Assembly (NCBI RefSeq): GCF_018388465.1
Contig: NZ_CP074404.1
Location: forward strand, 558,001-622,000
DNA from: Cellulomonas fengjieae
GTDB lineage: Bacteria > Actinomycetota > Actinomycetes > Actinomycetales > Cellulomonadaceae
DNA length: 64,000 nucleotides
Direction of reading: 5' to 3'
Made by a program: the position numbers and the translations under genes
Notes under the pieces: model-generated
What the model saw: the letters and a program-made list of their open reading frames with translations, nothing else
Told to the model about the DNA's origin: nothing
The model's database searches: none
Part shown: piece by piece, positions 8,558 through 17,420 of the stretch
Layout of the letters: every line of letters begins with the position of its first letter
Position numbering within the stretch: position 1 is the first letter of the stretch

Positions 8558-10714
8558 GTGGCACGAGCAGGTCAGCGCGGGTCCGGACGCGCGCGCACTG
8601 ACCCCGGCGCTCAGCGCCGCCGTGCCCCGCGCCCCACCGAGCAGGGCATCGTCCCCGTGCTCGCCGAGGTCGCCCGCGAGGTCGACCGGGCCGTCCAGCG
8701 CCCCCCGACGCGTCCGGCCATCCGCACGAAGTTCCAGGTCGTGGCACTGCTGGTGCGCGAGGAGCGGGCCCGCGTGATGTCCGACGCAGCCCTGTCCTCG
8801 GCGCGACGCACCGAGCAGCTCAAGCGGCTCGACGGCGTCGCGACGATGCTCGCACGGACCGCCGCCCGGGACACCTCGCTGCTGGAGCTGCTCGCCGAGG
8901 ACGCCAAGGTCTCCGACGCGGCACGCGCCTACAAGGCGACCGTCATGCGCGCCGGCGGCCTCGAGCCGCCCGAGGAGCCCGCGCCCGCGGCGCAGGCCAC
9001 GCCGATGTTCTCCGCGGCGTCCAGCCAGGTGGTGCCCCGGTCGGTGATCTCGCGCCAGCTGGCCAACCCGTTCCTCGCGCCCGACTACGAGGCCGCGGCC
9101 AAGCAGACCGCCGCGCGGACCCGTCGGCTGGAGGGCTGGGAGCTGCTCGAGCCGCTCTTCCGGTCGTTCGAGCGGGCGGCCACCGGAGCACCCGCCTGCA
9201 TGGACCTGCCCGAGCCCCGGCCGGTGTCGACCCCCGTCGGCCGCGAGCTGATGCCGCACCAGGCGCAGGTGGTGACGGCCACGGCCGACGGCCACCGCAC
9301 GTTCCTGCTCGCCGACGAGCCCGGGCTCGGCAAGACCGCCCAGGCGCTGCTCGCCGCGCAGGCGGCGGACGCCTACCCGCTCCTGGTCGTGGTGCCCAAC
9401 GTGGTCAAGACCAACTGGGCGCACGAGGTCGGGCTGTGGACACCGTCGCGACGGTCCACGGTCGTCCACGGCGACGGCGAGCAGGTCGACGGGTTCGCCG
9501 ACGTCGTGATCGTGAACTACGAGCTCCTGGACCGGCACGTCGGCTGGCTCGGCAGCCTCGGCTTCCGCGGGATGGTCGTCGACGAGGCGCACTTCATCAA
9601 GAACAAGACGTCGCAGCGCTCGCAGCACGTCCTGGCGCTGTCCGAGCGCGTCCGCGCCCGCACGTTCCGGCCGCTCCTCATGGCGCTGACCGGCACCCCG
9701 CTGATCAACGACATCGAGGACTTCCGCGCGATCTGGCAGTTCCTCGGCTGGATCGACGACAAGAAGCCGCTCGGCGCACTGCAGGCCGCCCTCGAGGAGA
9801 CCGGCCTGACCCCGGCCGACCCCGGGTTCTACGCGGCCGCGCGCACCAGCGTGATCAACATGGGCATCGTGCGTCGTCGCAAGGTCGACGTGGTCGCGGA
9901 CATCCCCGCCCGCCGGGTCGCGGACCTGCCGGTCGAGCTGGACGGAGCGGTCGGCCGCTCGATCCGCGCCGCCGAGGCCGCGCTCGCCGCCCGGATGGTC
10001 CAGCGCTACCGGTCCGCCGTGCAGGTGCGCGACGGTGACGCCGTGGTCGACGGGGCGGACCTCGACCTCGACCTCGCCCGCCGGGTGGCGGCCGCGGAGC
10101 TCAAGGACTCGAGCTCGAAGACCGGCGGCGAGAACGTCTTCACGATGGTCCGTCGCATCGGCCAGGCCAAGGCCGGGCTGGCCGCAGACTACGCCGCGCA
10201 GCTGGCCCGCAACGTCGGCAAGGTCGTCTTCTTCGCCAAGCACGTCGACGTGATGGACCAGGCCGAGCAGACGTTCGCCGACCGCGGGATCCGCTACGCC
10301 TCGATCCGCGGCGACCAGACGCCCCGCGTGCGGGCGAAGAACATCGCCGCGTTCGTCGACGACCCCGAGGTGTCGGTGGTCGTCTGCTCCCTGACCGCCG
10401 CCGGCGTGGGGCTGAACCTGCAGGTGGCGTCCAACCTGGTGCTGGCCGAGCTGTCCTGGACCTACGCCGAGCAGACCCAGGCCATCGACCGGGTCCACCG
10501 GATCGGCCAGGCCGAGCCCGTCACCGCGTGGCGGATCATTGCCGCGCAGACCATCGACTCCAAGATCGCCGAGCTCATCGACAGCAAGTCGGGCCTGGCG
10601 GCGCGGGCACTCGACGGAGCAGGTGACGAGGACGACACGTCGTCCACCGACGTGCAGCTCGAGGCCCTGGTCGGACTGCTCACGGACGCGCTCGCCGCGG
10701 AGGGCGTGGACTGA
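8558..10714 (+). CDS. SNF2-family DEAD/DEAH helicase
   Basis: 718 residues from GTG 8558, which follows a strong AAGGAGGAG; the start is therefore well supported against an upstream frame beginning at 8456. The first 150 residues are a basic, helical family-specific region. The ATPase core has motif I (DEPGLGKTAQA, near residue 252), DEAH (VDEAHFIKNK, near 341), motif III (LTGTP, near 378) and motif VI (QAIDRVHRIGQ, near 641), the last being a hallmark of SNF2 enzymes. It should be an ATP-driven double-stranded DNA translocase acting in chromosome maintenance or repair. The partner is unknown, and no nuclease gene accompanies it. Confidence 0.87.
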   Translation: MARAGQRGSGRARTDPGAQRRRAPRPTEQGIVPVLAEVAREVDRAVQRPPTRPAIRTKFQVVALLVREERARVMSDAALSSARRTEQLKRLDGVATMLARTAARDTSLLELLAEDAKVSDAARAYKATVMRAGGLEPPEEPAPAAQATPMFSAASSQVVPRSVISRQLANPFLAPDYEAAAKQTAARTRRLEGWELLEPLFRSFERAATGAPACMDLPEPRPVSTPVGRELMPHQAQVVTATADGHRTFLLADEPGLGKTAQALLAAQAADAYPLLVVVPNVVKTNWAHEVGLWTPSRRSTVVHGDGEQVDGFADVVIVNYELLDRHVGWLGSLGFRGMVVDEAHFIKNKTSQRSQHVLALSERVRARTFRPLLMALTGTPLINDIEDFRAIWQFLGWIDDKKPLGALQAALEETGLTPADPGFYAAARTSVINMGIVRRRKVDVVADIPARRVADLPVELDGAVGRSIRAAEAALAARMVQRYRSAVQVRDGDAVVDGADLDLDLARRVAAAELKDSSSKTGGENVFTMVRRIGQAKAGLAADYAAQLARNVGKVVFFAKHVDVMDQAEQTFADRGIRYASIRGDQTPRVRAKNIAAFVDDPEVSVVVCSLTAAGVGLNLQVASNLVLAELSWTYAEQTQAIDRVHRIGQAEPVTAWRIIAAQTIDSKIAELIDSKSGLAARALDGAGDEDDTSSTDVQLEALVGLLTDALAAEGVD

Positions 10715-10730
10715 CGCCGGCGCGTCAGTC
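10709..10730. terminator. Hairpin spanning two convergent stop codons
   Basis: A perfect 9-bp stem, GACTGACGC and GCGTCAGTC around CGGC, includes the TGA of the helicase gene and the TGA of the opposing gene. There is no T-run, so intrinsic termination is uncertain. It may act as a bidirectional 3' end or mRNA stabiliser. Confidence 0.5.
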
Positions 10731-11336
10731 GGTCGTCGCGGCCAACGCCTGCTCGAACCAGCCGCCGGGCGGCACGTCGGGCGGCCGCGGCTCGATGCCG
10801 GGGTGTGCCTGGTCCGGCTCGCGGGGCCACAGGATCTCGGTCCTGTCGGCCGCGGCCCGGAGCGCCTCGGCCGCCACGACGACGCGCGACTCGTCGACGC
10901 CGAGGCTCGGGCAGGCGACGACGACCACCAGGTCGCCGGGCGGCGGTGCGGGGGTCAGCCACAGGGTGCTCGACCACTCGCGGCCCCCGCCGCCACCCCC
11001 GCGGTACACGAGGACCGGCCCGTCGGCGGGGGGCCAGGGCGGGTGCCCGGCGACCACGGTCCGACCGTCGGCGAGCTCGACCCCGACCAGCAACCCGGCG
11101 CCGAGCGTGGAGTGCATCGGGTCGGTCGGGTCCGGGTCGAGGCGGCGGCGGATCGCCAGGTCGATCTGCAGCCCCACCGTGTAGCGGGACAGGCCGGCGA
11201 GCAGGACCGCGGCGTCGGCGGACCGCCCGATGACGCCGCTCACGCCGACGGCGGCGGGCGCCTCGTTGTCGGGAGCGGTGAACCGGAACCTCTGGTCGAG
11301 GTCATCGTCGTCGCCGAACGCCATGGCGGGCTGCAT
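10725..11336 (-). CDS. Hypothetical protein, 203 residues
   Basis: Starts at 11336 and ends 11 bases from the convergent helicase gene. The sequence has a mixed alpha/beta character with a Gly-rich loop (YRGGGGGGREW) and a C-terminal segment rich in Pro. No signal peptide or membrane helix is visible, so it is probably cytoplasmic. I do not recognise the family. Codon use matches the surrounding chromosome. Confidence 0.6.
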   Translation of the reverse strand: MQPAMAFGDDDDLDQRFRFTAPDNEAPAAVGVSGVIGRSADAAVLLAGLSRYTVGLQIDLAIRRRLDPDPTDPMHSTLGAGLLVGVELADGRTVVAGHPPWPPADGPVLVYRGGGGGGREWSSTLWLTPAPPPGDLVVVVACPSLGVDESRVVVAAEALRAAADRTEILWPREPDQAHPGIEPRPPDVPPGGWFEQALAATTD

Positions 11337-11392
11337 GGACCCGACCCTGGGTGAGTGCGGTCGTCCGCGTCAACGGAATCAGGTCACCGGCG

Positions 11393-12034
11393 TCACGCCG
11401 CCAGGTGGAACGTGCTCGCGAACCGGTCCAGGAGATCGCCGCGCCCGTGCAGCACCTCGACCGCGCCCGTCGCGATCGCCCGCTCCGGGGCGAGCTCGCC
11501 GGAGATGAGCCGCAGGATGACCGGGCCTGCGGCGAAGGCGAGGTCCACGGGTGCGTCCCCGCGGGTGACGCCGAGGGTGGCGCCGTCGACCTGGATGACC
11601 AGTCCGTCGCCCCCGACGTGCGCCGCGTAGGACGTCGGGGGCAGGTCGGCCGCCACCTCCGGCCGGAAGGCGGTGCGCAGGGTCATGGTCATCGCGGCGG
11701 GGGTGATGATCTGCTCGTCGCGCGGCTCGCCCAGCGCCTTGAACCCCCAGGCCCCGAGCGCCAGCACGACGGGCTCGAGCTCGCGGCCGTAGGGGGTGAG
11801 CTCGTAGACGATGACGCGCGAGCGTGGTGCCCGGCGGATGACGCCGGCCTCCTGCAGCTCCTTGAGCCGCGCCGCGAGGATGTTGCTCGGGATGCGGGGG
11901 AGCCCCGCGGCGAGCTCTCCATAGCGGCGCGGCCCGACGAGCAGGTCACGGACGATCAGCAGGGACCAGCGCTCGCCGACGAGCTCCAGGGCCTGCGTGA
12001 TGCCGCAGTACTGCCCGTAGTCGCGTGCGGCCAC
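11393..12034 (-). CDS. HxlR-family winged-helix regulator with C-terminal sterol-carrier-like domain
   Basis: 213 residues. The N-terminal 100 residues carry the HxlR pattern: a Cys near the N-terminus (QYCGITQALELVGERWSLLIVRDLL), then RRYGELAAGLPRIPSNILAARLKELQEAGVI and a wing with YELTPYGREL. HxlR proteins often sense electrophiles or oxidants through that Cys. The last 100 residues resemble the SCP2-like ligand-binding extension found in many actinobacterial HxlR proteins. It lies one base downstream of a VOC gene on the same strand, so the two are probably one operon. The site at 12509-12527 in front of the VOC gene is a candidate operator. Confidence 0.85.
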   Translation of the reverse strand: MAARDYGQYCGITQALELVGERWSLLIVRDLLVGPRRYGELAAGLPRIPSNILAARLKELQEAGVIRRAPRSRVIVYELTPYGRELEPVVLALGAWGFKALGEPRDEQIITPAAMTMTLRTAFRPEVAADLPPTSYAAHVGGDGLVIQVDGATLGVTRGDAPVDLAFAAGPVILRLISGELAPERAIATGAVEVLHGRGDLLDRFASTFHLAA

Positions 12035-12035
12035 G

Positions 12036-12470
12036 TCAGGCCTGCTGGCCGGCGAAGGCCTCGGGTCCGGACTCTGCGGCGGAGGGCTCGAAGTAGCCGA
12101 AGTCGACGACGTGGCCGTCGGGGTCGGTCAGCTGACGCTGGTACATGAAGCCGTAGTCCGAGGCGGGCTGGTCCTCCGTGCCGCCCGCAGCCAGTCCCTT
12201 CGCCACGGTCGCGTCGACCGCCTCCCGGCTGTCGAGGAAGATCGCGATCGACGAGGTCACGCTCGCCGCCGGGTCGCCGACCGGCCGGTCGGAGAAGGTC
12301 TGGAAGAAGTCGCGCACCAGGAGCATGAGCGCGCTGTGGTCCTCCTCGACGACGACGCAGGCCGCGTTGTGGTCGGTGAAGAGCGGGTTGATCGTGAAGC
12401 CGAGGGCTGTGTAGAACGCCGTGGCGCGCTCCAGGTCGGTCACCGGCAGGTTGACGAACATCGAGGTCAT
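12036..12470 (-). CDS. VOC (glyoxalase-fold) protein
   Basis: 144 residues from ATG 12470. It opens with SMFVNLPVTDLERATAFYTALGF, the standard first strand of small VOC proteins, and ends with LTDPDGHVVDFGYFEP. It belongs to the bleomycin-resistance/dioxygenase-like superfamily; members may be lyases, dioxygenases or binding proteins. It precedes the HxlR gene with no gap. The context suggests detoxification of a reactive carbonyl or electrophile. Confidence 0.82.
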   Translation of the reverse strand: MTSMFVNLPVTDLERATAFYTALGFTINPLFTDHNAACVVVEEDHSALMLLVRDFFQTFSDRPVGDPAASVTSSIAIFLDSREAVDATVAKGLAAGGTEDQPASDYGFMYQRQLTDPDGHVVDFGYFEPSAAESGPEAFAGQQA

Positions 12471-12508
12471 CGTGGTCACCTCTCGGGTGCGGAACGGGAC
12501 CGTGCTGA

Positions 12509-12527
12509 CACTTGCAAAAAACAAGTG
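12509..12527. promoter_or_regulatory. Inverted repeat upstream of the VOC-HxlR operon
   Basis: CACTTG and CAAGTG flank a seven-base A-rich centre, about 40 bases before the VOC start codon. It stands out in GC-rich DNA. HxlR-type regulators bind short spaced inverted repeats, so the downstream HxlR protein is the likeliest ligand, though the TetR protein encoded just beyond is possible. Confidence 0.55.
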
Positions 12528-12532
12528 GGGCG

Positions 12533-13129
12533 TCAAGACCTCGCGGTCGCGATCACCGACGTGAACGCCGCGCCCAGGGAGTCCGCGACGGACGTCGGGT
12601 CGTCGAGGTAGCCGTTCACCATCGCCCCGTCGCGCAGGATCATCAGCTGCCTCGCGACGGAGTCGACGTCGCTGACCCCCGCCTCCGCGGCGATCCGGGC
12701 GAAGGCGCCCAGCATCCACCGGCGGTGCTCGTCGACGGTCTGCCGGACGGGGTCGGCCGGGTCGGAGAACTCGGCGGCCGCGTTGATGAACGCGCACCCG
12801 CGGAAGCCCGGCCGGCAGCTGGCGGAGCCGATGTCGGCGGCGAGCGCGTGCAGCGAGCCCACCGCGTCGCCCGCACGGAACAGGCCGTCGATCCAGGCCC
12901 GCTCCCCGGCCGCCTGCTCCCCGAGGTAGGCGACCACCAGGTCGCTCTTGGACCGGAAGTGCCGGTAGAAGGTGACCTTCGTGATGCCGACCTGCTCGAT
13001 GATCCGGTCGGCGCTCGTGGCGCGGATGCCGTGGGCGTAGAAGAGCTCGTTCGCCGCGCCGAGGATGCGCGCCCTCGTGTCGGCTCCGGTCCCCGTGCGC
13101 GTCGCCGGCTCCGTGCTGTCGGCACGCAT
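12533..13129 (-). CDS. TetR-family transcriptional regulator
   Basis: 198 residues. The helix-turn-helix lies at about residues 18-65 (TRARILGAANELFYAHGIRATSADRIIEQVGITKVTFYRHFRSK, given here as the span of key residues). The C-terminal domain contains Cys residues in SASCRPGFRGCAF, as in the regulators of reactive-electrophile genes of this subfamily. It is divergent from the Ohr/OsmC gene across the perfect inverted repeat at 13187-13220, which makes that gene its probable target. Confidence 0.86.
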   Translation of the reverse strand: MRADSTEPATRTGTGADTRARILGAANELFYAHGIRATSADRIIEQVGITKVTFYRHFRSKSDLVVAYLGEQAAGERAWIDGLFRAGDAVGSLHALAADIGSASCRPGFRGCAFINAAAEFSDPADPVRQTVDEHRRWMLGAFARIAAEAGVSDVDSVARQLMILRDGAMVNGYLDDPTSVADSLGAAFTSVIATARS

Positions 13130-13186
13130 CTCCTGCTCCTGTCCTGTTCGGCTGGTTGCGCCAGCGCTCGCTGTGAGTCTATGGTC

Positions 13187-13220
13187 GGCGATGTAGACGA
13201 ACTAGTAACTCTACATCGCC
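13187..13220. promoter_or_regulatory. Palindromic operator between TetR and Ohr/OsmC genes
   Basis: Perfect 11-base arms, GGCGATGTAGA and TCTACATCGCC, flank 12 bases that include the palindrome ACTAGT. It sits 57 bases from the TetR start and 17 bases before the OsmC-type gene start, where a bound TetR dimer would block both promoters. Confidence 0.78.
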
Positions 13221-13237
13221 TCGACCTAGGAGATCTC

Positions 13238-13669
13238 GTGTCCGCAACCCTGTACACCGCCAGCGCCACCTCGACCGGCGACGGCCGCGCGGGAGGCCGT
13301 GCCGTGACCGACGACGGCGTCCTCGACGTGACGCTCGCCATCCCGGCCTCGATGGGTGGCCCCGGTGGGGCGACGAACCCGGAGCAGCTGTTCGCCGCCG
13401 GGTGGTCGTCGTGCTTCCACTCCGCCCTCAAGCTCGTGGCCTCGCAGCGCAAGCTCCGGCTCGTGGACTCCTCGGTGGTGGCCGAGGTGTCGATCGCCCC
13501 CGGCGCAGGCGGTGGCTTCGCCCTGGAGGCTGCGCTGCGCGTGCACCTGGGCGGCGGCATCGACCTCGAGACCGCCGAGAGCCTGACCGCAGCGGCGCAC
13601 GAGGTGTGCCCCTACTCCGTCGCGACGCGGGGCAACGTGCCCGTCACCCTCACCACGTCCGTCGGCTAG
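13238..13669 (+). CDS. ohr: Organic hydroperoxide resistance protein (Ohr/OsmC family)
   Basis: 143 residues from GTG 13238 with AGGAGAT ahead. YTASATSTGDGRAG at the start, GWSSCFHSALK and HEVCPYSVATRGN are the Ohr signature, including both active-site Cys residues. Ohr enzymes reduce organic hydroperoxides with dihydrolipoamide-type thiols. The gene is controlled, probably, by the divergent TetR gene rather than by an OhrR/MarR protein, which is less usual. Two genes later lies a flavin disulfide reductase that could recycle a thiol reductant. Confidence 0.9.
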   Translation: MSATLYTASATSTGDGRAGGRAVTDDGVLDVTLAIPASMGGPGGATNPEQLFAAGWSSCFHSALKLVASQRKLRLVDSSVVAEVSIAPGAGGGFALEAALRVHLGGGIDLETAESLTAAAHEVCPYSVATRGNVPVTLTTSVG

Positions 13670-13707
13670 TTCCACCCACACATCCGCACGAGAGAGAGAA
13701 GACCTCC

Positions 13708-14268
13708 ATGACCACGTCCGTCCTCAAGCAGCCGTCGACCATGACGGCGATGCTGCGTCGCCTGTACCTCGTCCGCTTCGCCTTCGCGGTCGTCTGGGCC
13801 GCCCTGCTGTTCCTGACGGCGTCCGCGACCGGGCCGTTCCTCACCATCCTGCTCGTCGTCTACCCGCTGGCCGACGCCGCCGCCGTCCTGTGGCAGCTGC
13901 GCTCCAAGGACCAGGCGGCCTCGCGAGCCGCGGAGCGCATCAACGTCGCGGTCAGCGTGGCCGTCGCCGTCGCGCTCGGCTGGGCGTCGACCGTCTCCGT
14001 CTCGGCCGCCCTCACCGTCTGGGGTGTGTGGGCCGCCGCCGCCGGGCTCGCACAGCTGGCCACCGCGGTGGCACGGCGGAGCTCCGGCGGCCAGGTGCCG
14101 CAGATCCTCAGCGGTGCACTCTCGGTGCTGGCCGGCCTCGCCTTCACCGCGCAGGGGATCCAGGGCGCGTCCAGCATCTCCGGCGTGGGCGGCTACGCGA
14201 TCCTCGGCGGGGTCTTCTTCCTGATCTCGGCGCTGCGCCTCGGCGCCCTGCAGCGGAGGGCCTCATGA
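13708..14268 (+). CDS. Six-helix membrane protein, DUF308/HdeD-like
   Basis: 186 residues from ATG 13708, after an AG-rich GAGAGAGAAG stretch. About six hydrophobic segments are visible (FAFAVVWAALLFLTA, FLTILLVVYPLADAAAVLW, and four more). The pattern resembles HdeD/DUF308 proteins linked to stress tolerance. Its stop overlaps the ATG of the flavin oxidoreductase (ATGA), so the two are translationally coupled and probably share the ohr promoter. Confidence 0.7.
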   Translation: MTTSVLKQPSTMTAMLRRLYLVRFAFAVVWAALLFLTASATGPFLTILLVVYPLADAAAVLWQLRSKDQAASRAAERINVAVSVAVAVALGWASTVSVSAALTVWGVWAAAAGLAQLATAVARRSSGGQVPQILSGALSVLAGLAFTAQGIQGASSISGVGGYAILGGVFFLISALRLGALQRRAS

Positions 14269-15668
14269 CCGACTACGACCTGATCGTGATCGGCGCGGGC
14301 CCGGTCGGGGAGAACGTCGCCGACTACGCGACCAAGCGGGGTGTCCGGGCGGCGATCGTCGAGGCCGAGCTCGTCGGTGGCGAGTGCTCGTACTGGGCGT
14401 GCATGCCGTCCAAGGCGCTCCTGCGCAGCGGGCACGCGATCCGTGCGGCCCGACGGCTCGCCGGTGCGCGCGAGGCGGTCGGGGGAGCCCTCGACGCGTC
14501 GGCGGTCCTGGCCCGGCGCTCGTCGTTCACCGACCAGTGGCGCGACGACGGCCAGGTCGCGTGGCTGGAGTCCGCGGGCATCGACCTCATCCGCGGCCGC
14601 GGCCGGCTCACCGGTCCGGGCCAGGTCACGGTCGACGGACGGACCTACTCCGCCCGGGCGGTCGCCCTGGCCACGGGCTCGGTGCCGGTCCTGCCCGACA
14701 TCCCGGGCCTGGCCGCCGCCGCGCCGTGGGGCACGCGGGAGGCGACCGCAGCCGACCACGTCCCCGAGCGGCTCACCATCATCGGCGGGGGCGTGGCCGG
14801 TACCGAGCTCGCCTACGCATTCACCTCCCTGGGCTCACGAGTCACGGTGCTGTCCCGGGCGGGACTCCTGGACCGCGAGGAGCCCTTCGTCGGGGAGCAC
14901 GTCGCCGCGGCCCTGGCCGTTGAGGGGGTCGACGTGCGGCTGGGTGCCGTGCCCGTGCGCGTCGACCGCGACCCGCACGGGACCGTCCGCGTCGTCCTGG
15001 CGGACGGCACCGAGGTCCTGGCCGACGAGCTCCTGGTCTCGACCGGACGCCGCCCCAGCACGGGCGACCTGGGCCTCGACGTCGTCGGGATCGACCCGGG
15101 TGCCGTGCTGAAGGTGGACGAGACCATGCTCGTCGCGGGCACGGACTGGCTCTACGCGGCGGGCGACGTGAACGGCCGAGCGCTGCTCACCCACCAGGGC
15201 AAGTACCAGGCGCGGGCGGCGGGCGAGGTGATCGCCGCCCGGCTGCACGGTCACCCGGTGGCCGACCAGCCGTGGGGAGCCCACGCGGCCACCGCGGACG
15301 AGGTGGCTGTACCGCGCGTGGTGTTCTCCGACCCCGAGGTGGCCGCCGTGGGGTTCACCGAGGCCCAGGCGCGGGGCCGGGGCCTCACCGTCCGGGCCGT
15401 GGAGTACGACCTCGGCCAGGTCGCCGGCGCCAAGCTCCACGCGGACGGCTACTCCGGCCGCGCCAAGCTGGTCGTCGACGAGGACCGGGGAGTGGTGGTC
15501 GGAGCGACCTTCGTCGGCCAGGACGTCGCCGAGCTCCTGCACGCCGCGACCATCGCGATCGTCGGCGAGGTCCCGGTCCACCGGCTGTGGCACGCCGTAC
15601 CCGCCTACCCCACGATCAGCGAGGTGTGGCTCCGGCTGCTCGAGGCCTACGGCCGACCGACCGCGTAG
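14265..15668 (+). CDS. Class I pyridine nucleotide-disulfide oxidoreductase
   Basis: 467 residues. The FAD motif VIGAGPVGENV begins near residue 8. The redox motif GECSYWACMPSK gives Cys41 and Cys46, the CxxxxC spacing of dihydrolipoamide dehydrogenase and mercuric reductase. An NAD(P)-binding GGGVAGTE lies near 175, an AAGDV FAD motif near 305, and the dimer interface has HAVPAYPT with the catalytic His. It probably reduces a small disulfide or quinone using NAD(P)H. The second Cys is followed by Met-Pro-Ser rather than an Asn-Val-Gly type sequence, common in quinone-reductase-like members. Lipoamide for Ohr is a reasonable but unproven substrate. Confidence 0.87.
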   Translation: MTDYDLIVIGAGPVGENVADYATKRGVRAAIVEAELVGGECSYWACMPSKALLRSGHAIRAARRLAGAREAVGGALDASAVLARRSSFTDQWRDDGQVAWLESAGIDLIRGRGRLTGPGQVTVDGRTYSARAVALATGSVPVLPDIPGLAAAAPWGTREATAADHVPERLTIIGGGVAGTELAYAFTSLGSRVTVLSRAGLLDREEPFVGEHVAAALAVEGVDVRLGAVPVRVDRDPHGTVRVVLADGTEVLADELLVSTGRRPSTGDLGLDVVGIDPGAVLKVDETMLVAGTDWLYAAGDVNGRALLTHQGKYQARAAGEVIAARLHGHPVADQPWGAHAATADEVAVPRVVFSDPEVAAVGFTEAQARGRGLTVRAVEYDLGQVAGAKLHADGYSGRAKLVVDEDRGVVVGATFVGQDVAELLHAATIAIVGEVPVHRLWHAVPAYPTISEVWLRLLEAYGRPTA

Positions 15669-15703
15669 GGATCACCGTCGGGAACCCCGCGCAGCCGCGG
15701 CGG

Positions 15704-16699
15704 CTACCGGCCGACGATGCTCTGGACCTCGGCGACGGGGATCTCGGCGGTCGCGGTCAGGGTCTGGGACGGGAGCGGGGTGGGGGTGGCGTCGAGCGAC
15801 GACGTCCACGACGCGGTCCAGGTGGCCCGGGCCGTCAGCGTGGTGGTCCGCTGGGACTGGCCGGTCTTGACCGGCTGGTTCGCCGTCGACCGGAGGAAGG
15901 TGATCGCGCACGTCGTGGACGTCGCCCCCTCCGACCAGGGGGTGCCGGCGTCGGGGCAGTGCACCGTGTCCGCCGCCGGGGCGGACGCCTCGAGGCCCGA
16001 CAGCACGGCATCCACCTGCGCCCAGGTCCCGGGGATCTCGGCGCGGACCGTGACCGTGGTCGGCGCGTCCTCGACCCACAGCCACGTGCTCGCGCCGACC
16101 ACCGTGGCCCCCGACCCGGCCAGCGACGGGTTCCACCTGATCGTGCCGGTGGGCAGGTCCATCGCGTCCGACGCCACCTGCGCCAGGACCTCCGGGTCCA
16201 CCACGACCTCGGTCGCGGGCGGGGTGTCGGTCGGGCCCACCCAGACCGCGGGATGGCTGAGCACGTAGCGGGTGGCCTCGTCGCTAGGGATGTCGTACCG
16301 GCACTCCGCCTCGTACCAGTGGCCCTCGGTGTCCGTGGCGTGGGACTCGAAGTCCTTGTGCAGCAGGCCCTGCGCCGCGAACGCATCGAGCGTCGGGGCC
16401 TGGCGGGCGGGACCGCCCGGCTTCCAGTACTCGTAGTACTCGAACCCGGTCATGCCCTGCCCGTACCAGCACGACGGCAGCACCCGGACCGACCTCGACG
16501 GGCTCGTGAACTGACGGCCCGACGACGTCGACCCGGACTGCGAGACCGTGACCTCCACGCCCTCGCCGGCGGCCACGGGCGTGACGGCAGGAGGAGTCGC
16601 CGGTGCGGGGTCCTCGTCACGTCCACCGGCCTGCGCGACGCCCGGGACCAGCACGATGAGCGCGGCGATCCCCAGGACCGCAGGCCGGCGCCTCAGCAC
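15704..16699 (-). CDS. Secreted protein of unknown function
   Basis: 331 residues from GTG 16699, whose first bases overlap the stop of the upstream lipoprotein gene, suggesting coupling. The N-terminus (RRRPAVLGIAALIVLVPGVAQA) is a Sec signal peptide with an AQA cleavage site. The mature part is rich in Thr and Ser, has scattered Cys and Trp residues, and repeats of beta-strand character toward the C-terminus (TTTLTARATWTASWTSSL). I do not recognise a catalytic domain. It may work with the lipoprotein encoded before it. Confidence 0.65.
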   Translation of the reverse strand: MLRRRPAVLGIAALIVLVPGVAQAGGRDEDPAPATPPAVTPVAAGEGVEVTVSQSGSTSSGRQFTSPSRSVRVLPSCWYGQGMTGFEYYEYWKPGGPARQAPTLDAFAAQGLLHKDFESHATDTEGHWYEAECRYDIPSDEATRYVLSHPAVWVGPTDTPPATEVVVDPEVLAQVASDAMDLPTGTIRWNPSLAGSGATVVGASTWLWVEDAPTTVTVRAEIPGTWAQVDAVLSGLEASAPAADTVHCPDAGTPWSEGATSTTCAITFLRSTANQPVKTGQSQRTTTLTARATWTASWTSSLDATPTPLPSQTLTATAEIPVAEVQSIVGR

Positions 16700-17298
16700 G
16701 TGCCTGCGCCGGTCTCGCTGGTCAGCACGGTCCACCGCTGCTCACCGGCCACCCGGGCGAGCGTCATCTGCTTGGGCACCAGGTCCGGCCCCAGCTCCTC
16801 CGGGGTGAGCGCGCGGCCGTCCTCGGTGGCGGTCGTGTCCGAGAAGTCCCGGCACACGGCTGCGCTCGCTGTGTCGCCGTCGACGACGATCGAGTCGATG
16901 CGCACATGCATCGTGCCGTCGATGACCCACTTGTCCGCGACGTTCGACTGGACCAGCGTCGTCACGCGTTGCTGGAGCTCAGGAGACGCGAGCAGGCTCA
17001 TCGCCGGGCTGATGGCGTTCGTGGTGAGCGTGCGCCAGTACTCCTTCTCGTACGTGGCGGCCCAGTTGTAGACCTGCGCGTCGTCACCACCCAGCTCGGG
17101 GACGTCGTCGAGGACGATGCCCAGCTCGAGGTCGGAGCCCTCGACGATCCCGGACGGCGACGGCGTCGGGGTGGGGGTCGGCGACGGAGCGGCAGTCGCG
17201 GACGAGGTCGGCGCGGGCGGGTCGGCCTCCTGCGTGGAGCACCCGGCCAGGACCGCGATCGAGAGTGCTGTACCGACGACGACTGCTGCTCGTCGCAT
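16693..17298 (-). CDS. Lipoprotein of unknown function
   Basis: 201 residues. The signal peptide ends in the lipobox LAGC (Cys at residue 20), followed by a Pro/Thr/Ser spacer (SPTPTPTPSPSG). The folded part (about residues 55-200) resembles small actinobacterial lipoproteins of NTF2-like size. It is followed with a 7-base overlap by a secreted-protein gene, implying a shared role at the cell surface. Confidence 0.75.
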   Translation of the reverse strand: MRRAAVVVGTALSIAVLAGCSTQEADPPAPTSSATAAPSPTPTPTPSPSGIVEGSDLELGIVLDDVPELGGDDAQVYNWAATYEKEYWRTLTTNAISPAMSLLASPELQQRVTTLVQSNVADKWVIDGTMHVRIDSIVVDGDTASAAVCRDFSDTTATEDGRALTPEELGPDLVPKQMTLARVAGEQRWTVLTSETGAGTC

Positions 17299-17420
17299 TC
17301 GTGCCTCCGCTCATCGAAGTGACGGCACCGTACCGAACAAACCGGACCCCGGGGGTGCCGTCGTGACCATTGCCCCCGATCGCCGACCTTGATGTGGCGC
17401 GGTGCCCGGCTGGCGCACGG

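Noticed and set aside
8344..8601. A small gene upstream of the SNF2 helicase
   Set aside because: Its frame overlaps the well-supported helicase start and ribosome site, and its product is low complexity.
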